This document shows positions 26,951-39,400 of a stretch of 64,000 nt of DNA, piece after piece; positions within the stretch are counted from its first letter, which is position 1; every line of letters starts with the position of its first letter. The position numbers and the translations under genes are program-made. This stretch comes from Chloranthus sessilifolius. Taxonomy: Eukaryota; Streptophyta; Magnoliopsida; Chloranthales; Chloranthaceae. The DNA lies in the NCBI GenBank assembly GCA_021018995.1, contig CM037598.1:68714671-68778670 (forward strand), written 5' to 3'. The notes below the pieces were generated by a model. That model did no database searches, was not told where the DNA came from, and was given only the letters and a program-made list of their open reading frames with translations.

Positions 26951-29900
26951 ACATGAAATGGTTTTACGTGAATGCTTGAACGTGAATGCTTGAATGATAA
27001 TGCTTGAACATGAATGCTTGAACTTGAATGCTTAAATGTGAATTCTTGAACATGAATCCTTGAATGTTAATGCTTGATATATAGTGACACGCTCGAACGT
27101 GAATGTTTGAACATGAATTCTTGTACATGAATGCTTCAACCTGAATGCTTGAACGTGAATGCTTGAACAAGAATGCTTGAAATGGAAAGTTTGAACATGC
27201 ATGCTTGAACATGAAATGGTTGAATGTAAATGCTTGAACATGATTGGTAGAACGTGAATTCTTAAATGTGAATGCTTGAACGTTAATGCTTGAACGTGAA
27301 TGCTTCTTAGATAGTGACACGCACTGAACGTAAATGGTTGAACGTGAATGGTTGAATGTCAATGCTTGTACATAAATTCTTGAGCATGCACGATCGAACT
27401 TGAACACTTAAATTTGAATGCTTAAACATTATTGCTTGAACATGAATGCTTGCACATGTCTAGTTGAACTAGAAAGCTTGAACGTGAATTTTTGAACCTG
27501 AATGCTTGAACGCAAATGCTTGAACGTGAATGCTTAAATGCGAATGCTTGAACATGAATTCTTGAATGAGAATCCTTGAATGTTAATGTTTGATATATAG
27601 TGACACACTCAAACGTGAATGCTTGAACATGAATTCTTGTACGTGAATGCTTAAACCTAAATGCTTGAATGTGAATGCTTGAACAAGAATGCTTGAAATG
27701 GAAAGTTTGAACGTGCATGCTTGAACATGAAATGGTTGAACGTGAATGCTTGAACAAGACTGCTAGAATGTGAATGCTTAAATGTGAATGCTTGAACGTT
27801 AATGCTTCAACGAGAATCCTTGAACATGATTGCTTCTTAGATAGTGACACGCATGAACGTGAATGCTTAAAAATGAATGGTTGAACGTGAATGCTTGAAG
27901 GTAAATGTTTGAACATGACTGCTTCAAGGTGAACGCCTGAAGATGAATGCATGAACGTGAATGCTTGAATGTGAATTCTTAAGGATGGATGCTTGAAGCA
28001 GATTCCATGAAAGTGAATTCTTGAACTTGAATGCTAGATCGATAGTAACACACTCAAGCATTAACGTGAAAGCTTAAACTTGAACTTGAACATTTGAACG
28101 TGAATGCTTGATAGCTAGTGACACACTTGAACGTGAACCTTTGAGCGTGAATGCTTGACCATCAAAGGTTGAACGTGAATGCTTGAATGTGAACGCTTGA
28201 ACGTGAATGCTTGAGTGAATGCTGGAACGTGTGCCAGAACATGAATGCTTGAGCGTGGATGGTTGAACATGAATGCTAGAACCTAAATGCTTGAACGTGA
28301 ATGCTTGAAAGTGAATGCATGAACGTGAATGCTTGAACCAGAATGCATGAATGTGAATGCTTGAACAAGATTACTTGAACATGCATGTTTGAACCTGAAT
28401 GCTTGAACCTGAACGTCATTGCTTGAATGTGAAAGGTTGAACATCATTGTTGAACGTGAATTCTTGAACGTCATTGTTTGAACGTGAATGCTAGAACTTC
28501 ATTGCTTGACATGAATGAACATGAATGCTTAAACATGAATGATTGAACATGAATTTTGGAACTTGAATGCTTAAAAGTGAATGTTTGATCAGGAATCCTT
28601 GAACGTGAATGCTTGAACTGGAATGCGCGATTGTGAATGTTTGAACATGAATGCTTGAACGTGAATGCTTGAAATGGAATGCATGAATGTGAATACTTGA
28701 ACATGAATGCTCAAATGTGAATTCTTGAACACAAACACTTGAACTTGAATGTTTGAATGTGAATGCATAAGCATTGATGCTTGACAAATAGTGGCACGCT
28801 TGAATGTGAATGCTTGAAAGTCAATGCTTTAACGTGAATTGTTGAACATGAATGCTTGAAAGTGAATGCTTGAAAGTGAATGCTTGAGCGTGAATGGTTG
28901 AATCAGAATGCATGAATGTGAATGCTTGAACAAGATTACTTGAACATGAATGCTTGAACCTGAATGCTTGAGCGTGAATGGTTGAACGTCGTTGCTTGAA
29001 CGTGAAAGCTTGAACGTCATTGTTGAATGTGAATTCTTGAACGTCATTGTTTGAACGTGAATGCTAGAACCTCATTGCTTAAACATGAATGAACGTGAAT
29101 GCTTAAAGCATGAATGCTTGAATGTGAATGGTTGAACATGAATGCTTGAACGAGAATGGTTGAACATGAATGGTTGAATGTGTGCATGAACATGAATACA
29201 TGAACGTGAATGTTGGAGCATGAATGCTTGAACGTGAATGGTTGAACGAGAATGCTCGAACGAGAGTGCTTGAAAGTCATTGTTGAACTTGAATGCTTGA
29301 TTGCTTGAACGTGAATGCTTGAACGTGAATTCTTAAACATGAATGCTTTAACATGAAAGCTTGAACGCAAATACTTGAACTTGAATGCTTAAAAGTGAAT
29401 GTTTGAACAGGAATGCTTGAAAGTGAATGCTTGAAATGGAATACATGAACAGAAATGCATGAACATGAATGCTTGAACGTCAATGCTTGAACTAGAATGC
29501 ATGAACATGAATGCTTGAAGATGAATGTTTGAGCAAGAATTCTTGAACTTGAATGCTTGACCATGAATGTTTGAAAGTGAATGCTTGAACATGAAAGCTT
29601 GAACGTGAATGGTTGAACATGAATGCTTCAACCTGAGTGCTCGAACCTGAATGGTTGAAAGTGAATGCTTGAACGTAAATGCTTGAACGTGAATGCTGGA
29701 ATGTGAATGCTAGAATGTGAATGCTTGATAGACAGTGGCATGCTTGAACGTGAATGCTCGAACGTGAATGCTTGAAAGTAAATTCTTGAACATGAATGGT
29801 TGAACGTGAATGCTTGAACGTGAATGTTGGAACATGAAAACATGAATGCATGAACATTAATGCTTGAACGTGAATTCTTGAATGTCATAGTTTTGAGCAT

Positions 29901-31725
29901 GAATGCTTGATTTGAACGTAAAAACATGAACGTGAATGCTTGAAAGTGATTGCTTGAACATGAATGGTTGAACGTGAATGGCTGAACGTGAATGCATGAA
30001 CATGAAAGATCGAACTAGAACGCTTGAATGTCAATGCTTAAACGTAAAATGAATGCTTGAATGTGAATGCTTGAACAGGAACTCTTGCACATGACTGGTT
30101 GAACTGGAATTCTTGAACTTGAATTTTTGAACCTGAACGCTTGAACATGAATTCTTGAACATGAAGGAGTGTACCAGAAAGCTTGAACGTGTATGCTTGA
30201 ACATGAAATGCTTGAAAGAGAATGCTTGAACTTGAAGGCTTGAACATGAATGTTTGAACGTGAATGCTTAAATGTGAATGCTTCAACATGAATGCTTGAG
30301 CGAGAATCCTTGAACATGAATGCTTGATAGATATTGACACGCTCGAACGTGAATGTTTGAACAGGAATGGTTTAATGTGTATGGCTTAATGTGAATGCTT
30401 CTACGAGAATGCTTGAACATGAACGCTTGAACTTGAATGCTTAAACGTGAATGCTTAAACATTATTGCTTTAACATTAATGCCTGAACGTGAATGATTGA
30501 ACAGGAATGATTGCAGAAGACTAGTTGAACTGGAATGCTTGTACATGAATTCTTGAACCTGAATGCTTGAACGTGAATGCTTGTACTGGAAAGCTTGAAC
30601 GTACATGCTTAAACATGAAAGGCTTGAACGAGAATGCTTGCACATGAATGCTTGAACATGAATGCATAGTGAACGCTTGAACATGAATGCTTGAACGAGA
30701 ATCCTTGAACGTGAATTCTTGAACATGAATTCTTGAACGTGAATGCTTGAACATGAATTCTTGAACGTGAATGCTTGAACGTGAATACTTGAACCAGAAT
30801 GCTTGAATTGGAAAGCTTGAACGCGTGCCTGAATATGAAATGGTTGAATGTGAATGCTTGAACATCAATGCTTGAACATGAATGATTAAATGTGAATGCT
30901 TGAATGTGAATGCATGAACGACAATCCTTGAATGTGAATGCTTCTTAGATTGTGACACTCTTGAATGTGAATCGTTGAACATGAATGGTTGAACGTGAAT
31001 GCTTAAGTGTGTGCCAAAACATGAATGCTTGAATATGCTTGAACTTGAATGCTTGTACGTAATTGCTTAAACATGAACACCTGAACTTGAATGCTTAAAC
31101 GTGAATCCTTAAACATTATTGTTTTAACAATAATGCTTGAACGTGAATGCTTGAACAGGAATGCTTGCAGAAGACTAGTTGAACTGGAATGCTTGTACAT
31201 GAATTCTTGAACCTGAATGCTTGAACGTGAATGCTTGTACTGGAAAGCTTGAATGTACATGCTTAAACATGAAAGGCTTGAACGAGAATGCTTGCACATG
31301 AATGCTTGAATGTGAATGCTTAAATGTGAATGCTTGAACATGCATGCTTGAACGAGAATCCTTGAACGTGAATTCTTGAACATGAATTCTTCAAGGTGAA
31401 TGCTTGAACATGAATTCTTGAATGTGAATGCTTGAATGTAAATACTTGAACCAAAATGCTTGAACGTGCGTGTTTGAACATGAAATGGTTGAACATGAAT
31501 GCTTGAACCTGAATGCTTAAATGTGAATGCTTTAATGTGAATGCATGAATGAAAATCCTTGAACGTGATTGCTTCTAAGATTGTGCCACTCTTGAACGTG
31601 AATGCTTCAATGTGAATGCTTAAACGTGTACCAGACCATGAATGCTTAAAAAGGAATGCTTGAACACGAATGGTTGAATGCGTGCATGAACATGAATACA
31701 TGAACGTGAACAAGAATGCTTGGAC

Positions 31726-31905
31726 TTTTCTTTTTTTTTGCAAAGGGGTTGGTAGGGTCCCCCACCCTTTTAATTAAAAGTCAAAATACTTACAATGGGC
31801 ACTTCCGTAAGGAAGTTGGAAAGAAAGAAAACTATATACACTATGCATGGATTTGAAAAGGAATACAAAAAAATGATCCGTTCGTGCCAAACAAAGCCTG
31901 CAGTA
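31726..31905 (-). mobile_element. LINE 3' end fragment in reverse orientation (copy B)
   Basis: The same insertion as 21125-21312, in the duplicated block. It is identical by eye except that GCTCGGCAAAAAAGGGG has become GCAAAGGGG (8 bp lost). Its presence at the homologous position means the LINE landed before the block was duplicated. Confidence 0.8.
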
Positions 31906-32949
31906 GCTTGAACGTGAATGCTGAAATGTCAATGCTTGAACGTGAATGCTTCCTAGATTGTGACACTCTTGAATGTGAATGTTTGAACATGAATGGTTGA
32001 ATGTGAATGCTTGAACGTGTGCCATAACATTAATGCTCAAATATGAATTGCACGTGAATGCTTGAACAAGAAAGCTTGAAATGGGAAGTTTGAATGTGCA
32101 TGCTTGAACATGAAATGGTTTTACGTGAATGCTTGAACATGATTACTAGAACGTGATTGCTTAAATGTGAATGCTTGAACGTTAATGCTTGAACGAGAAT
32201 CCTTGAACGTGAATGCTTCCTAGATTGTGACACTCTTGAATGTGAATGTTTGAACATGAATGGTTGAACGTGAATGTTTGAACGTGCGCCATAACATTAA
32301 TGCTCGAACATGAATGCTTGGACAAGAATGCTTGAACATAAATGGTTGAATGTGTGCATGAACGTGAATGCTAGAACAAGAATGCTTGAATGTGAATGCT
32401 TGGACATGAATGCTTGAACGTGAATGGATGAACATTAATGCTTGACTGTGAATGCTTGAACGTCATTGTTGAACGTGAATCCATGAACGTCATAACTTGA
32501 ACATGAATGCTTAAACCTGAATGCTTGAATGAGAATGCTTGAACTTGAATGCTTGACCGTGAATGTTTGAAAATGAATGCTTGAACGTGAATGGCTAAAC
32601 ATGAATTCTTCAACCTGAGTGCTCGAACTTGAATGCTTGAAAGTGTATGCCTGAACATGAATGCTTGAAGATGAATGCTTGAACGTGAATGCTTGAACAT
32701 GAATGCTTAATAGATAGTGAGATACTTGAATGTGAATACTCGAATGTGAATGCTTGAACATGAATGGTTGAACGTGAGTGCTTGAACCTGAATGCATGAT
32801 GGTGAACGCTTGAACGTGAAGGCTAGAACATGAATGCTTTAATGTGAATGCTTGAACGTAAATTCCTGAACGTGAATGCATGAACATTAATTATTGAACG
32901 TGAATGCTTGAACATCATTGCTTGAATGTGAATGCTTGAACGTGAATGA

Positions 32950-33370
32950 ACGTGAATGCTTGAACATGAAGGTTTCAACGCGGATGCTTGAATGTGAATG
33001 CATGAACTTGAATGCTTAAAAGTGAATGTTTGAACAACAAATTTCGAACTGAATGTAAGGAACGTGAATGTTTGAAGATGAATGCTTTGAACGTGAATGC
33101 TTGAGCTAGAATGCAAGAAAGTGAATGTTTAACTCAATGCTTGAACGTGAATGCTTGAAAAAAATGCTTGAACGTGAATGCCTAAATGTGAATGCAACAA
33201 GAATTCTTGCATGTTAATGCTTGATATATAGTGACACGTCAACGGAATGATTGAACATGAGTTCTTTGCACGTGAATGCTTGAACAAGAAAGCTTGAAAT
33301 GGGAAGTTTGAACGTGCATGCTTGAAACATGAAATGGTTTTACGTGGAATGTTTAAACATGATTACAGAA
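32950..33370 (+). repeat. degraded satellite at the contig edge
   Basis: Compared with homologous HOR copies there are many isolated one- or two-base gains and losses: GAATGCTTTGAACG, CACGTCAACGGAATG, GAGTTCTTTGCACG, TTGAAACATG, TACGTGGAATG, and AACAACAAATTTCGAACTG in place of AACAGGAATTCTGGAACTG. This pattern ends exactly at the gap and resembles uncorrected long-read sequence more than biological divergence. Confidence 0.6.
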
Positions 33371-33470
33371 NNNNNNNNNNNNNNNNNNNNNNNNNNNNNN
33401 NNNNNNNNNNNNNNNNNNNNNNNNNNNNNNNNNNNNNNNNNNNNNNNNNNNNNNNNNNNNNNNNNNNNNN
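33371..33470. other. assembly gap, 100 N
   Basis: Exactly 100 undetermined bases, the usual placeholder for a gap of unknown size. Satellite orientation and HOR type differ on the two sides, so the join may not reflect real adjacency or orientation. Confidence 0.98.
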
Positions 33471-36400
33471 TTCAAGAATTCATGTTCAAACATTAGCGTT
33501 CAAGCATTCACCTTCAAGAACTTACATTCAAGCACACCTAAAAGCATTCAAGTTCTAGCACTCAGGCTGTAGCATTCATGTTCAACCATTCACGTTACAT
33601 CTTTCACGTTCATGCATTAATTTTCAAACATTTACGGTCAAGCATTCAAGTTCAAGCATTCTCGCTCAAGTATTCAGGTTTAAGCATTCACGTTCAAGCA
33701 TTCCGGTTCTAACATTCACGTTCAAGCATTCACGTTTAAGCATTCAGCATTCCAGTTCAAGCATTCTTGTTCAAGCATTCTTGCTCAAGCATTCACGCAC
33801 AAGCATTTTGGTTGAAACATTCACGTTCAAGCATTTTATTCAAGCATTCATGTTCAAGCCAACACTTTCAAGCATTCACGTTTCGGCATTCATGATCAAG
33901 CATTAACGTTCAAGCGTGCCACTATTTATCATGCTCAAGCTTTCACGTTCAAGCATTCACTTTCAAGCATTTAGGTTTAAGCATCCACGTTCAAGCATTC
34001 ATGTTCATGCATTAAAGTTCTAGCATTCATGATCAAGCATTCAGGTTCTAGCATTCACGTTCAATCATTAACGTTCAAGTTTTCACGTTCAATCATTCAC
34101 GTTTCGGCATTCATGTTCAAACATACATGTTCAAGCATTAATGTTCAAGCATTCACGTTCAAGCGTGTCACTATCTATTCTGCATTCACGTTCAAGCATT
34201 CTTGTTCAAGCATTTCATCTCCATGCATGCCCGTTCAAGCTTTCCAGTACAGGCATTCATATTCAAGCATTCATGTTTAAGCATTCAGAATCAAGAATTC
34301 ACATTCAAGCATTCTAGTTCAACCAGTCATGTGCAAGCATTCCTGTTCAAGCATCCACGTTCAAGCATTCATGTTCAAGCAATAACGTTTAAGCATTTAC
34401 ATTCATGCATTCAAGTTCAAGCATTTACGTATAAGCATTAACATTCAACCATTCACGTTCATCCATACATGTTCAAGCATTCACTTTCAAGCATTCACGT
34501 TCATACATTCACGTTTGAGCGGTCACGTTCAAGCTTGTCACTCTCCATCAAATAATCGCGTTCAAGCATTCAAGTTCAAGCGTTCACGTTCAAGCATTCA
34601 CGTTCGATAATTCCTATTCAAACATTCACTTTTAAGCATTCAAGTTCAAGTGTTCACCTTCAATAATACCTATTCAAACAATCATTTTTAAGCATTCAAG
34701 TTCAAGCATTCAGGTTCAAGCATTCATGTTCAAGTATTCACGTTCAAGCATTCACGTTCAAGCAATGACGTTCAAGCATTCATGTTCAACAATGACGTTC
34801 AAGCATTCACGTGCAGGCATTAATGTTCAAGCATTCACGTTCAAGTATTCATGTTCCTGCACACATTCCACCATTCATGTTCAAGCTTTCTTATTTAAGC
34901 ATTCTTGTTCTGGCATATGTTTAAGCATTCATGCTCAGGCATTCACGTTCAGGTGTTCACCTTCATGCATTCACGTTCAAGCATTCACGGTCAAGCGTTC
35001 ACCTTCAAGCATTCACGTTCATCCATTCACGTTCAACCATTCTTGTTCAAGCATTCACGTTCAAGCGTGTCATTACCTAAGAAGCTATCACGTTCAAGGA
35101 TTCTCGTTCAAGCATTCACATTTAAGCATTCACGTTCAAGCATTCTTATTCAAGCATTCACGTTCAACAATTTCATGTTCAACCATGGACGTTCAAGATT
35201 TCTAGTTCAAGCATTCTTGTTCAAGCATTCATGTTCAATCATTCAGGTTCAAGCATTCACGTTGATTCACGTTCAAGCAATGAAGTTCAAGCATTAATGT
35301 TCATGCATTAACGTTAAAGCATTCACGTTCAAGCATTCATGTTCAAGCATTCACGTTGACGTATTTATCTTCATGCACATATTCAATCATTCATGTTCAA
35401 CCATTAACTTTTAAGCATTCACGTTCAAGCGTGTCACTATCTATATTCATGTGTAAGCATTAATGTTCTAGTATTCACCCTCCAGCATTCTCATTCATGT
35501 ATTCACAATCAAACATTCATGTTCAAGCATTGAGGTTCAAGCATCCACGTTCTAACATTCATGTTCAAGCATTCACGTTCAAGCATTCACGTTTAAGCAT
35601 TCATGTTCAAGCATTCTTGTTCAAGCATTCGCGTGCAAGCATTTTGGTTGAGACATTCACTTTTAAGCATTTGTTCAAGCATTCATGTTCAAGACTTCAC
35701 TTTCAAGCATTCACGTTCAAGCATGCACGTTCCACCATTCATGTTCAAGCATTCGCGTTCAGGCATTCAAGATCATTCATGTTCAAGCATTCACGTTCAA
35801 CTGTGTCACTATCTATCAAGCATTCATGTTCAGGCATTCATGTTCTAGCACTCACGTTCAAATATTATCATTCAAGCATTCACGTTCAAACATTCACGCT
35901 CAAGCCTTCATGTTCAAGCATTCACGTTCAAGAGTGTGTAATCTCTCAATCATTCCGTTCAAGCGTCCTCGTTCAAGCATTCATGTTCAAACATTAATGT
36001 TCAAGCATTCACTTTCGAGCTTTCAGGTTCTAGCACTCAGGTTGAAACATTCATGTTCAACCATTCGCGTTACAACTTTCACATTCAAGCATTCATTTTC
36101 AAACATTTAGGTCAAGCATTCAAGATCAAGCATTCTCGTTCTAGATTCATGTGCAAGCATTTTGGTTGAAACATTCAAGTTCGAGCATTTTGTTCAAGCA
36201 TTCATGTTCAAGCCTTCGCTTTCAAGCATTCACAGTCAAGCATTCATGTTCAAGAATTCACATTCAGGCATTCATAATCAAGCATTCACGTCCAAGCGTG
36301 TCACTATCTATCATGGTCAAGCTTTCACGTTCAAGCATTTACATTCAAGCAATAAGGTTTCACCATTAACGTTCAATCATTCATGTTCTAGCATTCACAT

Positions 36401-39400
36401 TCAAGCATTCAGGTTCAAGCATTCACGTTTAATCAATCATGTTCAAGCTTTCACGTTCAATCATTCACATTCAAGAATTCATGTTCAAGCATTCACGTTC
36501 AAGCATTAATGTTCAAGCATTCATGTTCAAGCATTCTTGTTCTAGCATTCATGGTGTAGCATTCAGGTTTAAGAATTCACGTTCAATCATTCACATTCAT
36601 GCTTTCACGTTCAATCATTCACATTTAAGTATTCATGTTAAGCATTCACGTTCAATCATTCACATTTAAGTATTCATGTTAAGCATTCACGTTCAAGCAT
36701 TAATGTTCAAGCATTCACGTCCAACCATTCTTATTTAAGCTTTCACATTCAAGCATTCATGTTCAAGCATTCATGTTCAAACATTAATGTTCAAGCATTC
36801 ACATTCAAGCGTGTCACTATCTATCCCGCATTCACGTTCAAGCATTCACATTCAAACATTCATGTTCAAGGAATGAAGTTCAAGCATTCATGTTCAAGCA
36901 ATGGCGTTCAAGCATTCACGTTCAACAATGACATTCAAGCATTCACGCTAAAGCATTATTATTCAAGCATTCACGTTAAAGTATTCATGTTCCAGCATTC
37001 TCGTTCATGTATTCATGTTCATGCATACATTCAAGCATTCAAGTTCTAGCATTCACGTTCAACCATTCATTTTCAAGCATTAACTTTCAAGCATTCACGT
37101 TCGAGCATTCACGTTCGAGCGTGTCACTATCTATCAAGCATTCATGTTTAGGCATTCTTGTTCAAGCATTCTCATTCAAGCATTCACGTTCAAACATTCA
37201 TGTTCAAGCCTTCATGTTCAAGCATTCACGTTCAAGCGTGTTACTGTCTCTCAATCATTCACGTTTAAGCATTCACGTTCAAGCATTCATGTTCAAACAT
37301 TCGCATTCAAGAATTTACGTTCAAGCATTCAGGTTCTAACACTCAGGTTGAAGCATTCATGTTCAACCATTCGTGTTCACGCGTACACCTTCAAGCATTC
37401 ATTTTCAAACATTCACAGTCAAGCATTCATGTTCAACCATTCTTGTTCAAGCATTCTGGTTCAAGCATTCACATTCAAGTATTCACGTTCACATTCAATC
37501 ATTCATGTTCAAGAATTCACGTTCGAGCATTCACGTTCAAGCATTCACGTTCGAACATTCACGTTGATGTATTTATGTTCATGCACATATTCAATCATTC
37601 ATGTTCAACCATTAACTTTCAAGCATACACGTTCAAGCGCGCCACAATCTATATTCATGTTCTAATAGTCACGTTCTAGCAATTTCATTCGAGCATTCAC
37701 AATCAAACATTCATGTTCAAGCGTTCAGGTTCAAGCATTCACATTCTAACATTCATGTTCAAGCATTCACGTTCAAGCATTCATGTTCAAGTAATCTTGT
37801 TCAGGCATTCGCGTGCAAGCATTTTGGTTGAAACATTCACGTTCAAGCATTTTGTTCAAGCATTCATGTTCAAGCCTTCACTTTCAAGCATTCACATTCA
37901 AACATGCATGTTCCAGCATTCATGTCCAAGCATTCGCGTTCAAGCATTCAAGATCATTCATGTTCAAGCATTTATGTTCTAGCACTCACATTCAAATATT
38001 ATCGTTCAAGCAGTCACGTTCAAACATTTATGTTCAAGCCTTCATGTTCAAGCATTCATGTTCAAGCATTTATGTTCTAGCACTCACGTTCAAATATTAT
38101 CGTTCAAGCAGTCACGTTCAAGCATTCATGTTCAAGCGTGTTACTATCTCTTAATCATTCCGTTCAAGCGTCCTCGTTCAAGCATTCATGTTCAAACATT
38201 AACGTTCAAGCATTCACTTTCAAGTATTCAGGTTCTAGAACTTAGGTTGAAGCATTCATGTTAAACCATTTGCGTTACAACTTTCACGTTCTAGCATTCA
38301 TTTTCAAACATTTAGGTCAAGCATTAAAGATCAAGCATTCTTGTTCTAGCATTCACGTGCAAGCATTTCGGTTGAAACATTCACGTTCGAGCATTTTGTT
38401 CAATCATTCATGTTCAAGCATTCGCTTTCAAGCATTAACGTTCAAGCATTCATGTTTAAGAATTCACGTTAAGGCATTCATGATCAAGCATTCACGTCCA
38501 AGCGTGTCACTATCTATCATGTTCAAGCTTTCACATTCAAGCATTAAGGTTTAACCATTCACGTTCAATCATTCATGTTCTAGCATTCACGTTCAAGCTT
38601 TCAAGTTCAAGCATTCAGGTTCAATCATTCACGTTCAATCATTCACGTTCAAGCTTTCACATTCAATCATTCACATTCAAGCATTCATGTTCAAGCATTC
38701 ATGTTCAATCATTAATGTTCAAGCATTCACATTCAAGCGTGTCACTATCTATCCTGCATTCACGTTCAAGCATTCTTGTTCGAGCATTCACTTTCAAGCA
38801 TTCATGTTCAAGCATTCACATTCAAGCATTCATGTTCAAGGAAAGAAGTTCAAGCATTCACGTTCAAGCAATGGCGTTCTAGCATTCACGTTCGACAATG
38901 ACGTTCAAGCATTCACGTTAAAGCATTCTTGTTCAAGCATTCACGTTCAAGTATTCATGTTCCAGCATTCTCGTTCTTGTATTCATGTTCATGCATACAT
39001 TCAAGCATTAAGGTTCAAGCATTCACGTTCAACAATTCATGTTCAAGCATTAAGTTTCAAACATTCACGTTCGAGCGTGTCACTACCTACCAAGCATTCA
39101 TATTCAAGCATTCTCATTCAAGCATTCACATTCAAATATTCACGTTCAAGCCTTCATGTTCAAGCATTCACGTTCAAGCATGTTACTGTCTCTCAATCAT
39201 TCACGTTTAAGCATTCACGTTCAAGCATTCATGTTCAAACATTCACATTCAAGAATTTACGTTCAAGCATTCACTTTGAAGCATTCAGGTTCTAACAATC
39301 ATGTTGAAGCATTCATGTTCAACCATTCGCGTTCATGCGTACACCTTCAAGCATTCATTTTCAAACATTCACGGTCAAGCATTCAAGTTCAACCATTCTT

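Larger units (their letters stand above)
2880..33370 (+). repeat. 14-bp satellite array, left arm
   Basis: Tandem 14-bp unit with consensus TTGAACGTGAATGC, read on the + strand throughout, interrupted only by two short LINE fragments (21125-21312 and 31726-31905). Common unit variants are TTGAACATGAATGC and TTGAATGTGAATGC; less common are AACTTG, AACGAG, AACCTG and GAATTC forms. A non-unit module, GATAGATAGTGACACGC or TAGATTGTGACACTC, recurs every few hundred bases. The complementary strand has no stop codon in any frame of the unit, which explains long minus-strand open frames with a FKHSRSSIHVQAFT-like 14-residue period. I do not recognise this satellite as a named family. Confidence 0.97.
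27693..33370 (+). repeat. segmental duplication, copy B, cut by the gap
   Basis: Partner of 17030-22690. It runs with the same order of variant units up to the N gap; its last ~400 bp carry many single-base indels relative to copy A and other HOR copies. It also differs from A by an 8-bp deletion inside the shared LINE fragment, loss of satellite segments around 29833-29920, and a rearranged stretch around 30800-31060. Confidence 0.83.

Noticed and set aside
2880..33370. CRISPR-like or bacterial repeat array
   Set aside because: Units are directly adjacent without unique spacers, and the flanks are plant transposons with introns.
33322..33558. Open frame reading through the gap
   Set aside because: It consists largely of undetermined residues across 100 N and joins two satellite arms of opposite orientation.
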